A stretch of 24,277 nt of DNA from an uncultured Bacilli bacterium (GCA_947522695.1 CANNTX010000016.1:1-24277), one strand, 5' to 3'. Counted from the stretch's first letter, positions 1-7,665 are shown. Notes: generated by a model from the letters alone, not told the origin. Numbers and translations are program-made.

Positions 1-42
1 TTAAACGCCGAAGATAGTGAATGCGAAAATAGGTAGTTGCCA
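1..42 (+). rRNA. rrf: 5S ribosomal RNA, 3' end (partial)
   Basis: The first 42 bases read like the last third of a bacterial 5S rRNA: a segment with ACGCCGAAGATAGT, then a short arm, then GCGAAAATAGGTAGTTGCCA, which matches the usual 'GAGAGTAGG...GCCA' end of Firmicute 5S genes. The gene begins outside the window, so an rRNA operon probably lies to the left. The call is by eye. Confidence 0.75.
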
Positions 43-43
43 A

Positions 44-64
44 TTTTTTTTTTGCAATTTTTTT
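44..64 (+). terminator. T-rich end of the rRNA operon
   Basis: Two T runs (44-53 and 58-64) follow directly after the 5S 3' end, with a short TTGC/GCAA arm (37-40 and 53-56) around the first run. This is where rRNA transcription is likely to end. The hairpin is weak, so position matters more than structure here. Confidence 0.4.
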
Positions 65-99
65 GCTTTAATTGTAAACCTGTATTTACAATTAATATT

Positions 100-125
100 T
101 GATACAATATAATTAATATAGGTGA
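100..125 (+). promoter_or_regulatory. Extended -10 promoter and RBS of tsaE
   Basis: TGATACAAT at 100-108 is an extended -10 element (TGN plus TACAAT). No good -35 hexamer lies at 17 bp. AGGTGAT at 120-126 is the ribosome binding site for the ATG at 132. Confidence 0.5.
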
Positions 126-131
126 TAAGAT

Positions 132-584
132 ATGGATTATAAATATACATCAAGAAGTATTGATGACACTATGGAATTAGCTGAAAATATTGAATCAGAA
201 AAATTTCCTGGCATGGTTATATGTCTAGATGGTGAATTAGGAAGTGGTAAAACCGTATTTGTTAAAGGCTTTGCTAAATCACTAGGAATTTCTGAAACAA
301 TTACTAGTCCAACATTTAATTTAATAAAAGAATATGAATCAGGAGAAATGCCACTATATCATATGGATGTTTATAGATTAGAAGGTAAATGTGAAACAAT
401 TGGTTTCAATGATTATTTCAATAAAAACGGAATTTGTATCATTGAATGGTCAGATATGATATGTGATTGTTTACCTGAAGAAAGATTACAAATCGATTTT
501 AAAATAATTGATGAAAATACTCGTGTTCTAGTATTAAAACCATATGGTCAAAAATATGTTGATTTAGTAGAATCAGTACTATAA
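132..584 (+). CDS. tsaE: tRNA threonylcarbamoyladenosine biosynthesis ATPase TsaE
   Basis: TsaE (YjeE/YdiB) is the small cytoplasmic ATPase that drives the TsaB-TsaD complex when it places the t6A modification on A37 of ANN-decoding tRNAs. The 150-residue product has the family's normal length. A Walker A loop GELGSGKT is at residues 34-41, the conserved SPTFNLIKEY at about 59-68, the HMDVYRL strand at about 76-82 and IIEWSD near residue 104. The ATG at 132 follows AGGTGAT by a normal spacing. It is the first gene of the tsaE-tsaB-rimI-tsaD set, in the order of Bacillus ydiB-ydiC-ydiD-ydiE. A strong hairpin terminator directly after its stop separates it from tsaB, so it is probably transcribed on its own with tsaB restarted from a new promoter. 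Confidence 0.95.
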   Translation: MDYKYTSRSIDDTMELAENIESEKFPGMVICLDGELGSGKTVFVKGFAKSLGISETITSPTFNLIKEYESGEMPLYHMDVYRLEGKCETIGFNDYFNKNGICIIEWSDMICDCLPEERLQIDFKIIDENTRVLVLKPYGQKYVDLVESVL

Positions 585-611
585 TAATGCAAAAAAGCAT
601 TATTTTTTTTT
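583..611 (+). terminator. Intrinsic terminator after tsaE
   Basis: A perfect 8-bp stem, AATAATGC (583-590) with GCATTATT (597-604), encloses an A6 loop and is followed by a T run. It overlaps the tsaE stop codon. A -10-like TATAAT at 623-628 follows and presumably restarts transcription for tsaB. Confidence 0.85.
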
Positions 612-652
612 GTAATTTATTGTATAATATAGGCATATTGGAGGTTGTTAAT

Positions 653-1228
653 ATGTTAAAATTATTTATAAGTACCTATAATGAATTAATTCAAATCGGA
701 TTATTCAAAGATAATGATTTATTTGACAAAAGTGAATATGAAACTTATAAAAGCCACAGTGAGTTCATTGTTCCTATGATTAAAGAAATATTAGAAAGAA
801 ACAAACTAAACGTTTCAAACTTAAATGAAATAATAGTGGTTAATGGGCCAGGATCATTTACTGGGACTCGTTTAGGTGTTACCGATGCCAAAATGCTTGC
901 TTATACCTTAAACATTCCTATCAAAACAATCACAAGCATCGAAGCTATCGCATTAAGTGTACCTGAAAAAGATAAAATTATTTGTATATCAGATAATAAA
1001 GGAAAATATATTGGTGAATTTAAAGATAATAAACTGATTAAGGACATTTATTACATTAAAAATGATTTAGTTGAAGAATTGTTTTCTAATACCAAAGATA
1101 AAGTATATATTGATCAAAAAATAGATCTAGATGAAATTTCAAATAAATTATCAGGATTAAATCCCGTAAATGTTCATTTAGCTAATCCAATATATATAAA
1201 AACTATTGAGGCATTAAGTGATAAGTAA
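653..1228 (+). CDS. tsaB: tRNA threonylcarbamoyladenosine biosynthesis protein TsaB
   Basis: TsaB is the scaffold partner of TsaD in t6A synthesis, an ASKHA-fold protein without its own catalysis. The product of 191 residues starts MLKLFISTYNE and carries the family signature VVNGPGSFTGTRLGV at about residues 61-75. The frame is open back to an ATG at 587, but that start lies in the terminator hairpin and has no RBS. The ATG at 653 has GGAGG at 640-644 with 8 bases of spacing and gives the usual TsaB N-terminus. The C-terminal half is poorly conserved, which is normal for Firmicute TsaB, and the protein is somewhat shorter than the E. coli form. It overlaps rimI by 11 bases, so the two are probably translationally coupled. 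Confidence 0.9.
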   Translation: MLKLFISTYNELIQIGLFKDNDLFDKSEYETYKSHSEFIVPMIKEILERNKLNVSNLNEIIVVNGPGSFTGTRLGVTDAKMLAYTLNIPIKTITSIEAIALSVPEKDKIICISDNKGKYIGEFKDNKLIKDIYYIKNDLVEELFSNTKDKVYIDQKIDLDEISNKLSGLNPVNVHLANPIYIKTIEALSDK

Positions 1229-1625
1229 ATTAACAAAAGAAGAAGTTCAAGAAGTTACTCAACTAGGAACAATGTTAAATCCGAACTTTTCAAAACTTTT
1301 TCATATAGAAAATTTAAATCCAAATGAAACAATTTTTATATATAAAGAAAATAATAATATTAAAGGATTTATTCATACTCAAAACGGACTAGATATAATT
1401 GATCTATTAAACATAATAGTAAAACCAGAATATCAAAATCAAGGAATTGGAAGTATTCTTCTTAAATATATAATTGATAATAAACAAGATAAAAAGTTAA
1501 TGCTAGAAGTAAGATCAAAAAATATTAACGCCATCAAATTATATCAAAAATATGATTTTAAAATTATAAACATTCGCAAAAATTATTACAAAGACGACGA
1601 TGCAATAATTATGGAAAGGAATTAA
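1218..1625 (+). CDS. rimI: GNAT N-acetyltransferase, RimI type (ribosomal protein S18-alanine)
   Basis: A 135-residue GNAT-fold acetyltransferase. The acetyl-CoA binding motif A is seen as VKPEYQNQGIGSILLKYII (about residues 72-90), with the Q/RxxGxG/A loop as QNQGIG. The C-terminus RKNYYKDDDAIIMERN matches the RimI ending with the conserved YY and DA. RimI acetylates the N-terminus of ribosomal protein S18, and Firmicute rimI sits between tsaB and tsaD as here. The start is GTG at 1218 with GAGG at 1208-1211, inside the tsaB 3' end. It ends two bases before the tsaD ATG. Family is certain; the exact substrate is inferred from context. Confidence 0.88.
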   Translation: MISKLTKEEVQEVTQLGTMLNPNFSKLFHIENLNPNETIFIYKENNNIKGFIHTQNGLDIIDLLNIIVKPEYQNQGIGSILLKYIIDNKQDKKLMLEVRSKNINAIKLYQKYDFKIINIRKNYYKDDDAIIMERN

Positions 1626-1627
1626 AT

Positions 1628-2632
1628 ATGAAAGATGTATATATATTAGCCATAGAATCTTCTTGTGATGAAACAAGTATGTCAATAATTAAAAATGGAA
1701 CAGAAGATGTAGCAACAACTATTTTAACCCAAATGAATACCCATGCATTATATGGTGGTGTAGTGCCAGAAATAGCAAGTAGAATGCACACTGAAAGCAT
1801 TACTTTAGTGTTAGAAGACATGTTAAGTAAAACAAATTTAACATTGAATGATATTGATGCTGTTGCTGTTACATATGGACCAGGACTTTTAGGAAGCTTG
1901 TTAGTTGGTGTAGAAGCAGCTAAAATAATTTCATTAGTTTACAATAAGCCATTAATTAAAGTTAATCATATTGCTGGACATATCTATGCTAATAATTTAG
2001 TTAAAAAAATGGAATTTCCATTACTAGCTTTAGTAGTTAGTGGTGGACACACTGAATTAGTATTAATGGAAGATGATTACAAATTTAAAGTATTAGCAAG
2101 TACTATGGATGATGCAATTGGTGAAGTATATGATAAAGTAGCAAGAGTACTAGATTTACCATATCCAGGAGGACCAAACATTGAAAGATACGCAGAGCAA
2201 GGTACTCCAAGTTATAATTTACCAATACCACTTAATAACAACGAATTAAACTTTTCATTTAGTGGTTTAAAGAGCGCAGTTATCAATTTAGTACATAATG
2301 AAAAGCAAAGAGGCAATGAAATTAGAAAATATGACCTAGCTTGTTCTTTTCAAACAATCGCAATAGATGAATTAATAAGAAAAACTGAACTAGCTCTTCA
2401 AAAGTATCATTGTCAAAAATTAATAGTTGCCGGTGGAGTATCAGCTAATAAATATTTAAGGAAAAAAATAGAAGCGCTTGCAGAAAAATATAACGTTGAC
2501 TTAACTATTCCTCCAATAAAATACTGTACTGACAATGCCGCAATGATAGGTTGTGCTGCATATCCATTATATTTAAACAAAGAATTTACCGATTTAAATT
2601 TAAATGCCAGTAGCACAGCAGATTTATTCTAA
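1628..2632 (+). CDS. tsaD: tRNA N6-adenosine threonylcarbamoyltransferase TsaD
   Basis: TsaD transfers the threonylcarbamoyl group from TC-AMP to A37 of tRNA, working with TsaB and TsaE. The 334-residue length is typical. Visible signatures are ILAIESSCDET at residues 6-16, PEIASRMHTESI at 47-58, the metal-site pair in NHIAGHIYA (H114 and H118), VVSGGHTEL at 136-144, DDAIGEVYDKVAR at about 161-173, AGGVSAN near 268 and the third metal ligand in YCTDNAAMIG (D302). All metal ligands are present, so it should be active. The RBS is AAAGGA just before the ATG at 1628. It completes the t6A cluster. No strong terminator follows it. Confidence 0.97.
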   Translation: MKDVYILAIESSCDETSMSIIKNGTEDVATTILTQMNTHALYGGVVPEIASRMHTESITLVLEDMLSKTNLTLNDIDAVAVTYGPGLLGSLLVGVEAAKIISLVYNKPLIKVNHIAGHIYANNLVKKMEFPLLALVVSGGHTELVLMEDDYKFKVLASTMDDAIGEVYDKVARVLDLPYPGGPNIERYAEQGTPSYNLPIPLNNNELNFSFSGLKSAVINLVHNEKQRGNEIRKYDLACSFQTIAIDELIRKTELALQKYHCQKLIVAGGVSANKYLRKKIEALAEKYNVDLTIPPIKYCTDNAAMIGCAAYPLYLNKEFTDLNLNASSTADLF

Positions 2633-2676
2633 CTTGAAAAAATGTCTCTTATATAGTAATATGTAATAGATGGAAT

Positions 2677-2781
2677 ATGAAGAAAAAAGAAAAAGATATT
2701 AAATTTTATATACTAGTATCACTTGCAATAATTTTACCAGTTTTAATCTCAGTACTGTATATTATTTTACTATCAAAATAA
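2677..2781 (+). CDS. Small single-pass membrane peptide (34 aa), unknown
   Basis: The frame codes for 34 residues: a charged start MKKKEKDIKFYI followed by one hydrophobic helix (about residues 11-31) and ending LLSK. This is the layout of a small bitopic membrane protein with its N-terminus inside. A hairpin terminator follows four bases after the stop. Upstream, TTGAAA (2634-2639) and TAATAT (2657-2662) with 17-bp spacing could be a promoter placing the first base about 8 bases before the ATG. The only RBS candidate is GATGGA, which is weak. I recognise no family. A gene is plausible because a promoter-like pair and a terminator bracket it. Confidence 0.5.
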   Translation: MKKKEKDIKFYILVSLAIILPVLISVLYIILLSK

Positions 2782-2784
2782 TTT

Positions 2785-2810
2785 AAACCCAAACAAATAA
2801 AGGGTTTTTA
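2785..2810 (+). terminator. Intrinsic terminator after the 34-aa gene
   Basis: AAACCC (2785-2790) pairs with GGGTTT (2802-2807), loop of 11 bases, followed by more T. The next promoter (-10 TATAAT at 2828-2833) begins right after it. Confidence 0.7.
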
Positions 2811-2827
2811 TTTTCCGATTATTCTTG

Positions 2828-2854
2828 TATAATAGTTACGTACAAAGAGGTGAT
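2828..2854 (+). promoter_or_regulatory. -10 element and full-length SD of the first ZIP gene
   Basis: TTGTATAAT ends at 2833 (-10 TATAAT at 2828-2833); no good -35 is present. GAGGTGAT at 2847-2854 is a perfect match to the 16S 3' end. Counted from GAGG, a start codon is expected near 2858-2860, where the in-frame codon is ATA (2859), not ATG, GTG or TTG. Confidence 0.5.
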
Positions 2855-3581
2855 AAAAATAAAATTATTATTAAATTTAATAGCTGGTTTATTCTTTTTT
2901 ATAGGTGTTCTAATATCATTAAAAAATAAAAATAATAAATCATTAGTCAACATCAGCATAGCATCTGCATTTATAGTACTAATATATTTAGCAATATTTG
3001 ATATTCTACCTGAATGTTTAGAAATGTTAGGAACTGAAAAAATATACTTATTATTTATTGGCATATTAGCCGGATTTTTAAGTATTTTACTATTAGAAAA
3101 ATTAATACCAAATCACAGTCATTACGAAAATTTAGAACATCATGAAAAACATTTAAATCACATCGGCATAATAACTTCACTAGCGCTCATACTACACAAT
3201 ATCGTTGAAGGAATAAGTATTTATGCCATATCATCTAGTGATTTAAAATCAGGCCTATTATGTCTATTTGGTGTTGGAATGCACAATATCCCTTTTGGTA
3301 TTGAAATAACAACCCTATTAAATAAAGAAAAAACAAATAAAAAGTGGATATACCTAACTTTATTAACATTTTCTACTTTTATTGGAGGTTTAATAATTTT
3401 AATCTTTGAAAAATACATGACAGATCTAGTACTAGGTTTCATGTTAAGTTTATCTTTAGGAATGATTTTATATCTTCTAATATTTGAATTATTCATCGAA
3501 TTAAAAGAAAATTTTAATAAATCAAGTATTATTGGAATAATAATTGGCCTAATCGTAATGATTATTGGCCTAATAATATAA
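2850..3581 (+). CDS. ZIP-family metal cation transporter
   Basis: An integral membrane protein of about 240 residues with around eight hydrophobic segments and a His-rich loop, NHSHYENLEHHEKHLNH, at about residues 87-103. That loop plus LILHNIVEGISIY (about 112-124) and GVGMHNIPFGIEI (about 141-153) are ZIP signatures: the two helices carry the metal-site motifs HNxxEG and HNxxxG. In the second motif the usual E is replaced by F. ZIP proteins bring Zn2+, Fe2+ or Mn2+ into the cytoplasm; the substrate here is unknown. The GTG at 2850 is the conventional start but lies inside the SD GAGGTGAT; the well-spaced position is an ATA at 2859. It ends 21 bases before the YebC-family gene, so the two may be cotranscribed. 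Confidence 0.82.
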   Translation: MIKIKLLLNLIAGLFFFIGVLISLKNKNNKSLVNISIASAFIVLIYLAIFDILPECLEMLGTEKIYLLFIGILAGFLSILLLEKLIPNHSHYENLEHHEKHLNHIGIITSLALILHNIVEGISIYAISSSDLKSGLLCLFGVGMHNIPFGIEITTLLNKEKTNKKWIYLTLLTFSTFIGGLIILIFEKYMTDLVLGFMLSLSLGMILYLLIFELFIELKENFNKSSIIGIIIGLIVMIIGLII

Positions 3582-3602
3582 TAAAGAAAGAAGGAAATAT
3601 AT

Positions 3603-4319
3603 ATGGGAAGAGCATATGAAGTAAGAAAAGCAAGTATTCAAAAAACAGGAGCAATGAAAGCTAAGTTATATAGTAATTACGCCAAAGAAATTTATTTAGC
3701 AGCTAAAGGAAATCCTGAAATTGAAACAAATATTAATTTAAAAAGAGTTTGTGAAAAAGCCAAAAAAGAACAAGTGCCTAGTGATATCATAAATAGAGCA
3801 ATCGATAAAGCTAAAGGTGCCGGTGGAGAAGACTATCAAGAAGTTATTTATGAAGGATTTGGTCCAGGAAACAGTACATTTATAGTTAAAACATTAACAG
3901 ATAACGTAAATCGTACAGTAAGTTTCGTTAGAACAGCATTTAACAAAGTTCATAAATCATTAGGTGTAACCAACTCAGTATCATATAACTATGATTATCT
4001 AGGTGTAATTGTATTTAATAGTGATAAAGAAGAAGAAATTTTTGAAGCATTATTAAATGAAGGAATCGAATTAGTAGATTTCAACAACGAAAATGGTAAA
4101 ATCACCATATCATGTAATCCAACTGATTTTCATCATGTTAAAGACGTTGTTGAAAAAATAGAACCAAATGTTGAATACATTTACGATGAAATTGGAAACT
4201 TTGCTAAAGAAGAAATAACTCTAACTGGCGAAGATAAAGAACTATATGATCGTCTTTACAATATGTTAGAGGAAATAGATGATGTAACAGCTATCTACAC
4301 TAATGTAAAAGAAGATTAA
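3603..4319 (+). CDS. YebC/TACO1-family protein (YeeN/YeeI subtype)
   Basis: The N-terminus MGRAYEVRKASIQKTGAMKA and the motif YEGFGPGNSTFIVKTLTDNVNRT (about residues 83-105) mark the YebC family, in the branch of E. coli YeeN and B. subtilis YeeI rather than classical YebC (which starts MAGHSKW). The 238-residue length is standard and all three family domains appear present: helical N-terminus, central alpha/beta and C-terminal part with ending DVTAIYTNVKED. YebC proteins were first described as DNA-binding regulators; members including mitochondrial TACO1 are now linked to relief of ribosome stalling. The role here is inferred from family only. The RBS AAGAAGG lies at normal spacing. The next gene starts 3 bases after its stop. 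Confidence 0.9.
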   Translation: MGRAYEVRKASIQKTGAMKAKLYSNYAKEIYLAAKGNPEIETNINLKRVCEKAKKEQVPSDIINRAIDKAKGAGGEDYQEVIYEGFGPGNSTFIVKTLTDNVNRTVSFVRTAFNKVHKSLGVTNSVSYNYDYLGVIVFNSDKEEEIFEALLNEGIELVDFNNENGKITISCNPTDFHHVKDVVEKIEPNVEYIYDEIGNFAKEEITLTGEDKELYDRLYNMLEEIDDVTAIYTNVKED

Positions 4320-4322
4320 TAT

Positions 4323-4982
4323 ATGAAAAAATTAAATATTGCATTTGAAGATAAAAACATATTAGTTGTTTCAAAGCCATCAGGAATACTAACAATTGCA
4401 ACCGATAAAGAAAAAGAAAAAACACTTTATCATGAAGTCTATAATTATTTACACAAAAAGAATCAAAAAGTATTTATTGTAAATAGATTAGACAAAGATA
4501 CATCCGGATTTGTCGTATTTGCTAAAAATGAAAAAGCAAAATTAAAATTTCAATCAACATGGGATAAAGTAATAAGAAAATATTATGGTGTAGTAATTGG
4601 AAAAATTGCTAAACCAAATAAAATAATAAATTACTTGTATGAAGGAAAAGATTTAAAAACATATCAAACTACAGACCCAAAAAAAGGTAAAAAATGTATC
4701 ACTGAATACACTCCTATTAAAAATACTAACAAATATACTTTACTAGATATAAACATCAAAACGGGAAGAAAAAATCAAATAAGAGTAACATTTTCTAGTC
4801 TTAATCATCCCATAATCGGAGATAAAAAATATGGAGCAAACAAAAATCCAATAGGAAGATTAGGTCTTCATAATTACTATTTAAAATTTACTCATCCAAT
4901 AACAAATCAGCCTATTGAATTAATAACAAATATACCTCAAGATTTCAATAACATATTTGAAAATAAAAAGATATCATCCTAA
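4323..4982 (+). CDS. RluA-type pseudouridine synthase without S4 domain
   Basis: A 219-residue pseudouridine synthase that converts uridine to pseudouridine in RNA. The catalytic motif NRLDKDTSG is at residues 54-62 with Asp57 as nucleophile. The start VVSKPSGILT (15-24) and the later KTGRKNQIRVTFSSLNHPIIGDKKYG segment (about 147-172) are the other family blocks. It begins directly in the catalytic domain with no S4 RNA-binding domain, unlike the rluD product at 20817, so the target (tRNA or rRNA position) cannot be told. The ATG at 4323 is 3 bases after the upstream stop. Its end overlaps the convergent ZIP gene by 9 bases. Confidence 0.88.
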   Translation: MKKLNIAFEDKNILVVSKPSGILTIATDKEKEKTLYHEVYNYLHKKNQKVFIVNRLDKDTSGFVVFAKNEKAKLKFQSTWDKVIRKYYGVVIGKIAKPNKIINYLYEGKDLKTYQTTDPKKGKKCITEYTPIKNTNKYTLLDINIKTGRKNQIRVTFSSLNHPIIGDKKYGANKNPIGRLGLHNYYLKFTHPITNQPIELITNIPQDFNNIFENKKISS

Positions 4983-4992
4983 AGAGATATCT
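4965..4992 (-). terminator. Terminator for the minus-strand ZIP gene
   Basis: AGATATC (4969-4975) and GATATCT (4986-4992) form a stem; on the minus strand it is followed by TTTT (4968-4965). The hairpin lies within the overlapping 3' ends of two convergent genes. Confidence 0.5.
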
Positions 4993-5774
4993 AAAAACAT
5001 CATAATAATAAATCCAATTATTAAATAAAGAGCCATACGTTCTTTATTTTTATTTTGCATTGCCTCAGGCACTAATTCCGTAACAATTACATAAAACATT
5101 GATCCAGCAGCTAAAGATAGTAAAAACGGTAATAGAATAGGTAACCTAAGAGCGATTAAAACTCCAATAACCCCACCAATTGGTTCAACTATAGCAGTTA
5201 ATCCACCAATAACAAATGATTTAAATTTACTATAACCATTTTTATATAATGGAAAACTAATAGCAGAACCTTCTGGGAAATTTTGAATACCAATTCCTAT
5301 TGCTAATGATATAGCAGCCGTAATACTTGAAATACTCCCATAATAAACACCCGCAAAAGCAACACCAATTGCCATTCCTTCTGGAAAATTATGAATAGTC
5401 ATCGAAAGTAATAAATTATTAACATTATTTTTTTTCTTATTTGTTTTTAACTTCTTTAATTTTTTTTCTTTCCTATTATACAAATAATCACAAAAATAAA
5501 TTAATAATGCCCCAACCATAATTCCAATAGAAAGCAGTATAGATGCATTACAACCAATATCATCCGAACTATCCAGTGCTGGAATAATTAAAGAAAAAAT
5601 TGAACTTGAAAGCATAATACCAGCAGATATACTAAGAAGAATATCCATTAAATTTTGATTAACTTTTTTAACCAAAAATACAAGAGCAGCACCTAGTGCT
5701 GTAACCAAAAATGTAAATGTACAAGCAAGCAATGCCTGATAAATTGGATTTAATTCAATAAAAAATTCTACCAT
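4974..5774 (-). CDS. ZIP-family metal transporter (ZupT-like)
   Basis: A 266-residue polytopic membrane protein with classical ZIP motifs: SMTIHNFPEGMAIGVAF (about residues 124-140) and GIGIQNFPEGSAISFPL (about 160-176), giving the HNxPEG and QNxPEG metal sites. A Lys/Asn-rich loop (about 100-118) separates the first three helices from the rest, as in ZupT. Likely substrate is a divalent metal such as zinc or iron. The gene lies 30 bases behind RNase J on the same strand. No SD precedes the ATG at 5774. Instead TTAACA (plus 5803-5808) and TACTAT (plus 5780-5785), 17 bp apart, predict transcription starting at or next to the ATG itself, so a leaderless mRNA is possible. Read-through from RNase J is the alternative. 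Confidence 0.92.
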   Translation of the reverse strand: MVEFFIELNPIYQALLACTFTFLVTALGAALVFLVKKVNQNLMDILLSISAGIMLSSSIFSLIIPALDSSDDIGCNASILLSIGIMVGALLIYFCDYLYNRKEKKLKKLKTNKKKNNVNNLLLSMTIHNFPEGMAIGVAFAGVYYGSISSITAAISLAIGIGIQNFPEGSAISFPLYKNGYSKFKSFVIGGLTAIVEPIGGVIGVLIALRLPILLPFLLSLAAGSMFYVIVTELVPEAMQNKNKERMALYLIIGFIIMMFLDISLG

Positions 5775-5779
5775 ATTAT

Positions 5780-5808
5780 ATAGTATGATAGAATAAAAAA
5801 TATGTTAA
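5780..5808 (-). promoter_or_regulatory. Candidate leaderless promoter of the minus-strand ZIP gene
   Basis: On the minus strand, TTAACA - 17 bp - TACTAT puts the start site about seven bases downstream, at the ATG at 5774. The -35 overlaps the RNase J stop codon. Confidence 0.35.
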
Positions 5809-7469
5809 TTTTTAACTTCCATAATAACAGGAATAATAATCGGCCTTCTACCTGTTAACTCATTAATAAAAGGAGATAATTCTAAAATAATTTGATTTTT
5901 TAAATCAACATAACTGTAACTATTTTTTAAAGATTCTCTAACAATGTTATTTACTTTGTCTTCAATACTTTTAATTAATTCCGCATTCTCATTAACTAAA
6001 ATAAATCCTCTAGTAGTAATATTTGGCTTAAGTAAAAGTTCTCTCGTATTTGGATTAATATTAATAATAACACATAAAATACCTTCTTTAGACATAAATT
6101 GACGATCTCTAATAACAGAAGAACCAACATCTCCAATTCTAGATCCATCTACATATACATCTCCGGCTTGGATATGCTTACCAATTCTTGCTCCGTCTTT
6201 AGTTAATTCAACAGAATCACCATTTTTACAAATAAAGATATTTTCTTTAGGTATTCCACATAAACTAGCTAAATCACCATGCGTTTTAAGCATTCTATAT
6301 TCACCATGAACTGGCATAAAATATTCAGGTTTAATAATTCTAAGCATCCATTTAAGTTCTTCTTGTTTAGCATGACCTGAAGTATGAATATCGGATAATT
6401 CTGAATTTGTATAAACTCTTACGCCTTTTAAATATAACTTATTAATAATTTTATTAATTGAAGCCTTATTTCCAGGAATTGGACTAGAAGAGAATACAAC
6501 AATATCATCAGGTAATAATGAAATTTGTTTATGCGTTCCATTAGCAATTCTAGATAAAGCCGCTAGAGGTTCCCCTTGAGAACCAGTACATAAAATACAA
6601 ATTTGATTCTTCTTTAAATCTTTAGCCTCATTAGCATCAATAAATATTGTTTTATCAGTAATTAAATTATTCTTAATTGCAATTTCTTTCGCATTTTCCA
6701 TTGATCTACCAAAAGTAACGATCTTACGATTATTCTTTCTACAAGTTTCCACAATGTGTTTAATACGATAAATATTAGATGCAAATGTCGCAATAATAAT
6801 TCTTGAAGTATGCATTGCAAATACATCATTAAGTGCTTCATCTACCAAAGACTCACTATTAGAGTATCCCAGAACACAGGCATTTGTACTATCGGCAAGT
6901 AAGATCTTTACTCCTTCTTTGCCAAGTTCAGCCATCTTATGAATATCAGCCATTGGTCCAATAGGTGTTAAATCAAACTTAAAATCTCCTGTTTCAAATA
7001 TAGTTCCATTTGGTGTCTTAATAACAACTGCATAACTTCCTGGAATTGAGTGAGTAGTTCCTACAAAAGAAACTGTCATATATTTAAACTTTAACACAGT
7101 ATCCGCATCAAACTCTTTTAAGTTTTTATAATCCATGTTTTTATCTTCAAACTTTTTAACAATTAAATCACATGCAATTTTAGAAGCATAAATAACTGGA
7201 ATATTAACATTTTGTAGTAAGAAAGTAATACCACCAATATGATCCTCATGTCCATGAGTTATAACTAATGCTTTAATTTTATCTTCGTTTTGTTTTAAAT
7301 ATGTAATATCTTGAATAACATAATCTACTCCTAAAAGTCCTGCTTCCGGAAACATAACACCAGCATCAATAATGACAATCTCGTTTTTATGCTCAATAAC
7401 ATACATATTTTTTCCAACTTCACCTAATCCACCTAACGCGAATATAGACGTAACTTCCTCATTTTTCAT
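5805..7469 (-). CDS. rnj: Ribonuclease J
   Basis: RNase J is the metallo-beta-lactamase/beta-CASP ribonuclease with 5'-3' exo- and endonuclease activity that leads mRNA decay and rRNA maturation in Firmicutes. The 554-residue product has ALGGLGEVGKNMYV at 11-24, the zinc-binding THGHEDHIGG at 71-80 (H72, H74, D76, H77), FETGDFKFDL near residue 160 and the beta-CASP PVHGEYRML near 380. The C-terminal domain is present to about residue 550. The ATG at 7469 has a strong SD AAGGAGG. A clear sigma-A promoter lies 60-90 bases upstream. Only one copy is in the window, so rnjA or rnjB cannot be decided. Confidence 0.97.
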   Translation of the reverse strand: MKNEEVTSIFALGGLGEVGKNMYVIEHKNEIVIIDAGVMFPEAGLLGVDYVIQDITYLKQNEDKIKALVITHGHEDHIGGITFLLQNVNIPVIYASKIACDLIVKKFEDKNMDYKNLKEFDADTVLKFKYMTVSFVGTTHSIPGSYAVVIKTPNGTIFETGDFKFDLTPIGPMADIHKMAELGKEGVKILLADSTNACVLGYSNSESLVDEALNDVFAMHTSRIIIATFASNIYRIKHIVETCRKNNRKIVTFGRSMENAKEIAIKNNLITDKTIFIDANEAKDLKKNQICILCTGSQGEPLAALSRIANGTHKQISLLPDDIVVFSSSPIPGNKASINKIINKLYLKGVRVYTNSELSDIHTSGHAKQEELKWMLRIIKPEYFMPVHGEYRMLKTHGDLASLCGIPKENIFICKNGDSVELTKDGARIGKHIQAGDVYVDGSRIGDVGSSVIRDRQFMSKEGILCVIININPNTRELLLKPNITTRGFILVNENAELIKSIEDKVNNIVRESLKNSYSYVDLKNQIILELSPFINELTGRRPIIIPVIMEVKN

Positions 7470-7527
7470 ATATATCTTCCTCCTTAATAACTTAATAAAA
7501 AAATTTAAAAGTTCAAATTGCTTAATA

Positions 7528-7556
7528 ATTATAGTACAATTCTTTCATTTTGTCTA
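7528..7556 (-). promoter_or_regulatory. Sigma-A promoter of RNase J
   Basis: Read on the minus strand, TAGACA (plus 7551-7556) and TATAAT (plus 7528-7533) are exactly 17 bp apart, giving a leader of about 50 bases before the ATG at 7469. Confidence 0.8.
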
Positions 7557-7608
7557 GTTTACACATTAAATTTATTGATTAGCTATTTATCTATGAAGTA
7601 ATATGATT

Positions 7609-7665
7609 TTGAGTTTAAAATTTACTAAGATTATAATTTATGATAATATTTTATTTAGAAGGAGA
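7609..7665 (+). promoter_or_regulatory. Promoter and SD of the unknown gene at 7640
   Basis: TTGAGT (7609-7614) and TATAAT (7632-7637) are 17 bp apart, predicting a start near 7644. AAGGAGA at 7659-7665 is a strong SD. The first ATG of the frame (7640) would lie upstream of the predicted transcript start and has no SD. Confidence 0.65.

Noticed and set aside
587..652. N-terminal extension of tsaB from the ATG at 587.
   Set aside because: That start lies within the terminator hairpin, has no RBS and gives residues not seen in TsaB. The ATG at 653 has GGAGG at good spacing.
1609..3496. Several minus-strand frames opposite tsaD and the first ZIP gene.
   Set aside because: All are shadows of conserved plus-strand genes, without RBS or family motifs.
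7372..7557. Plus-strand frame opposite the rnj start.
   Set aside because: It overlaps the RNase J N-terminus and promoter on the other strand and has no SD.
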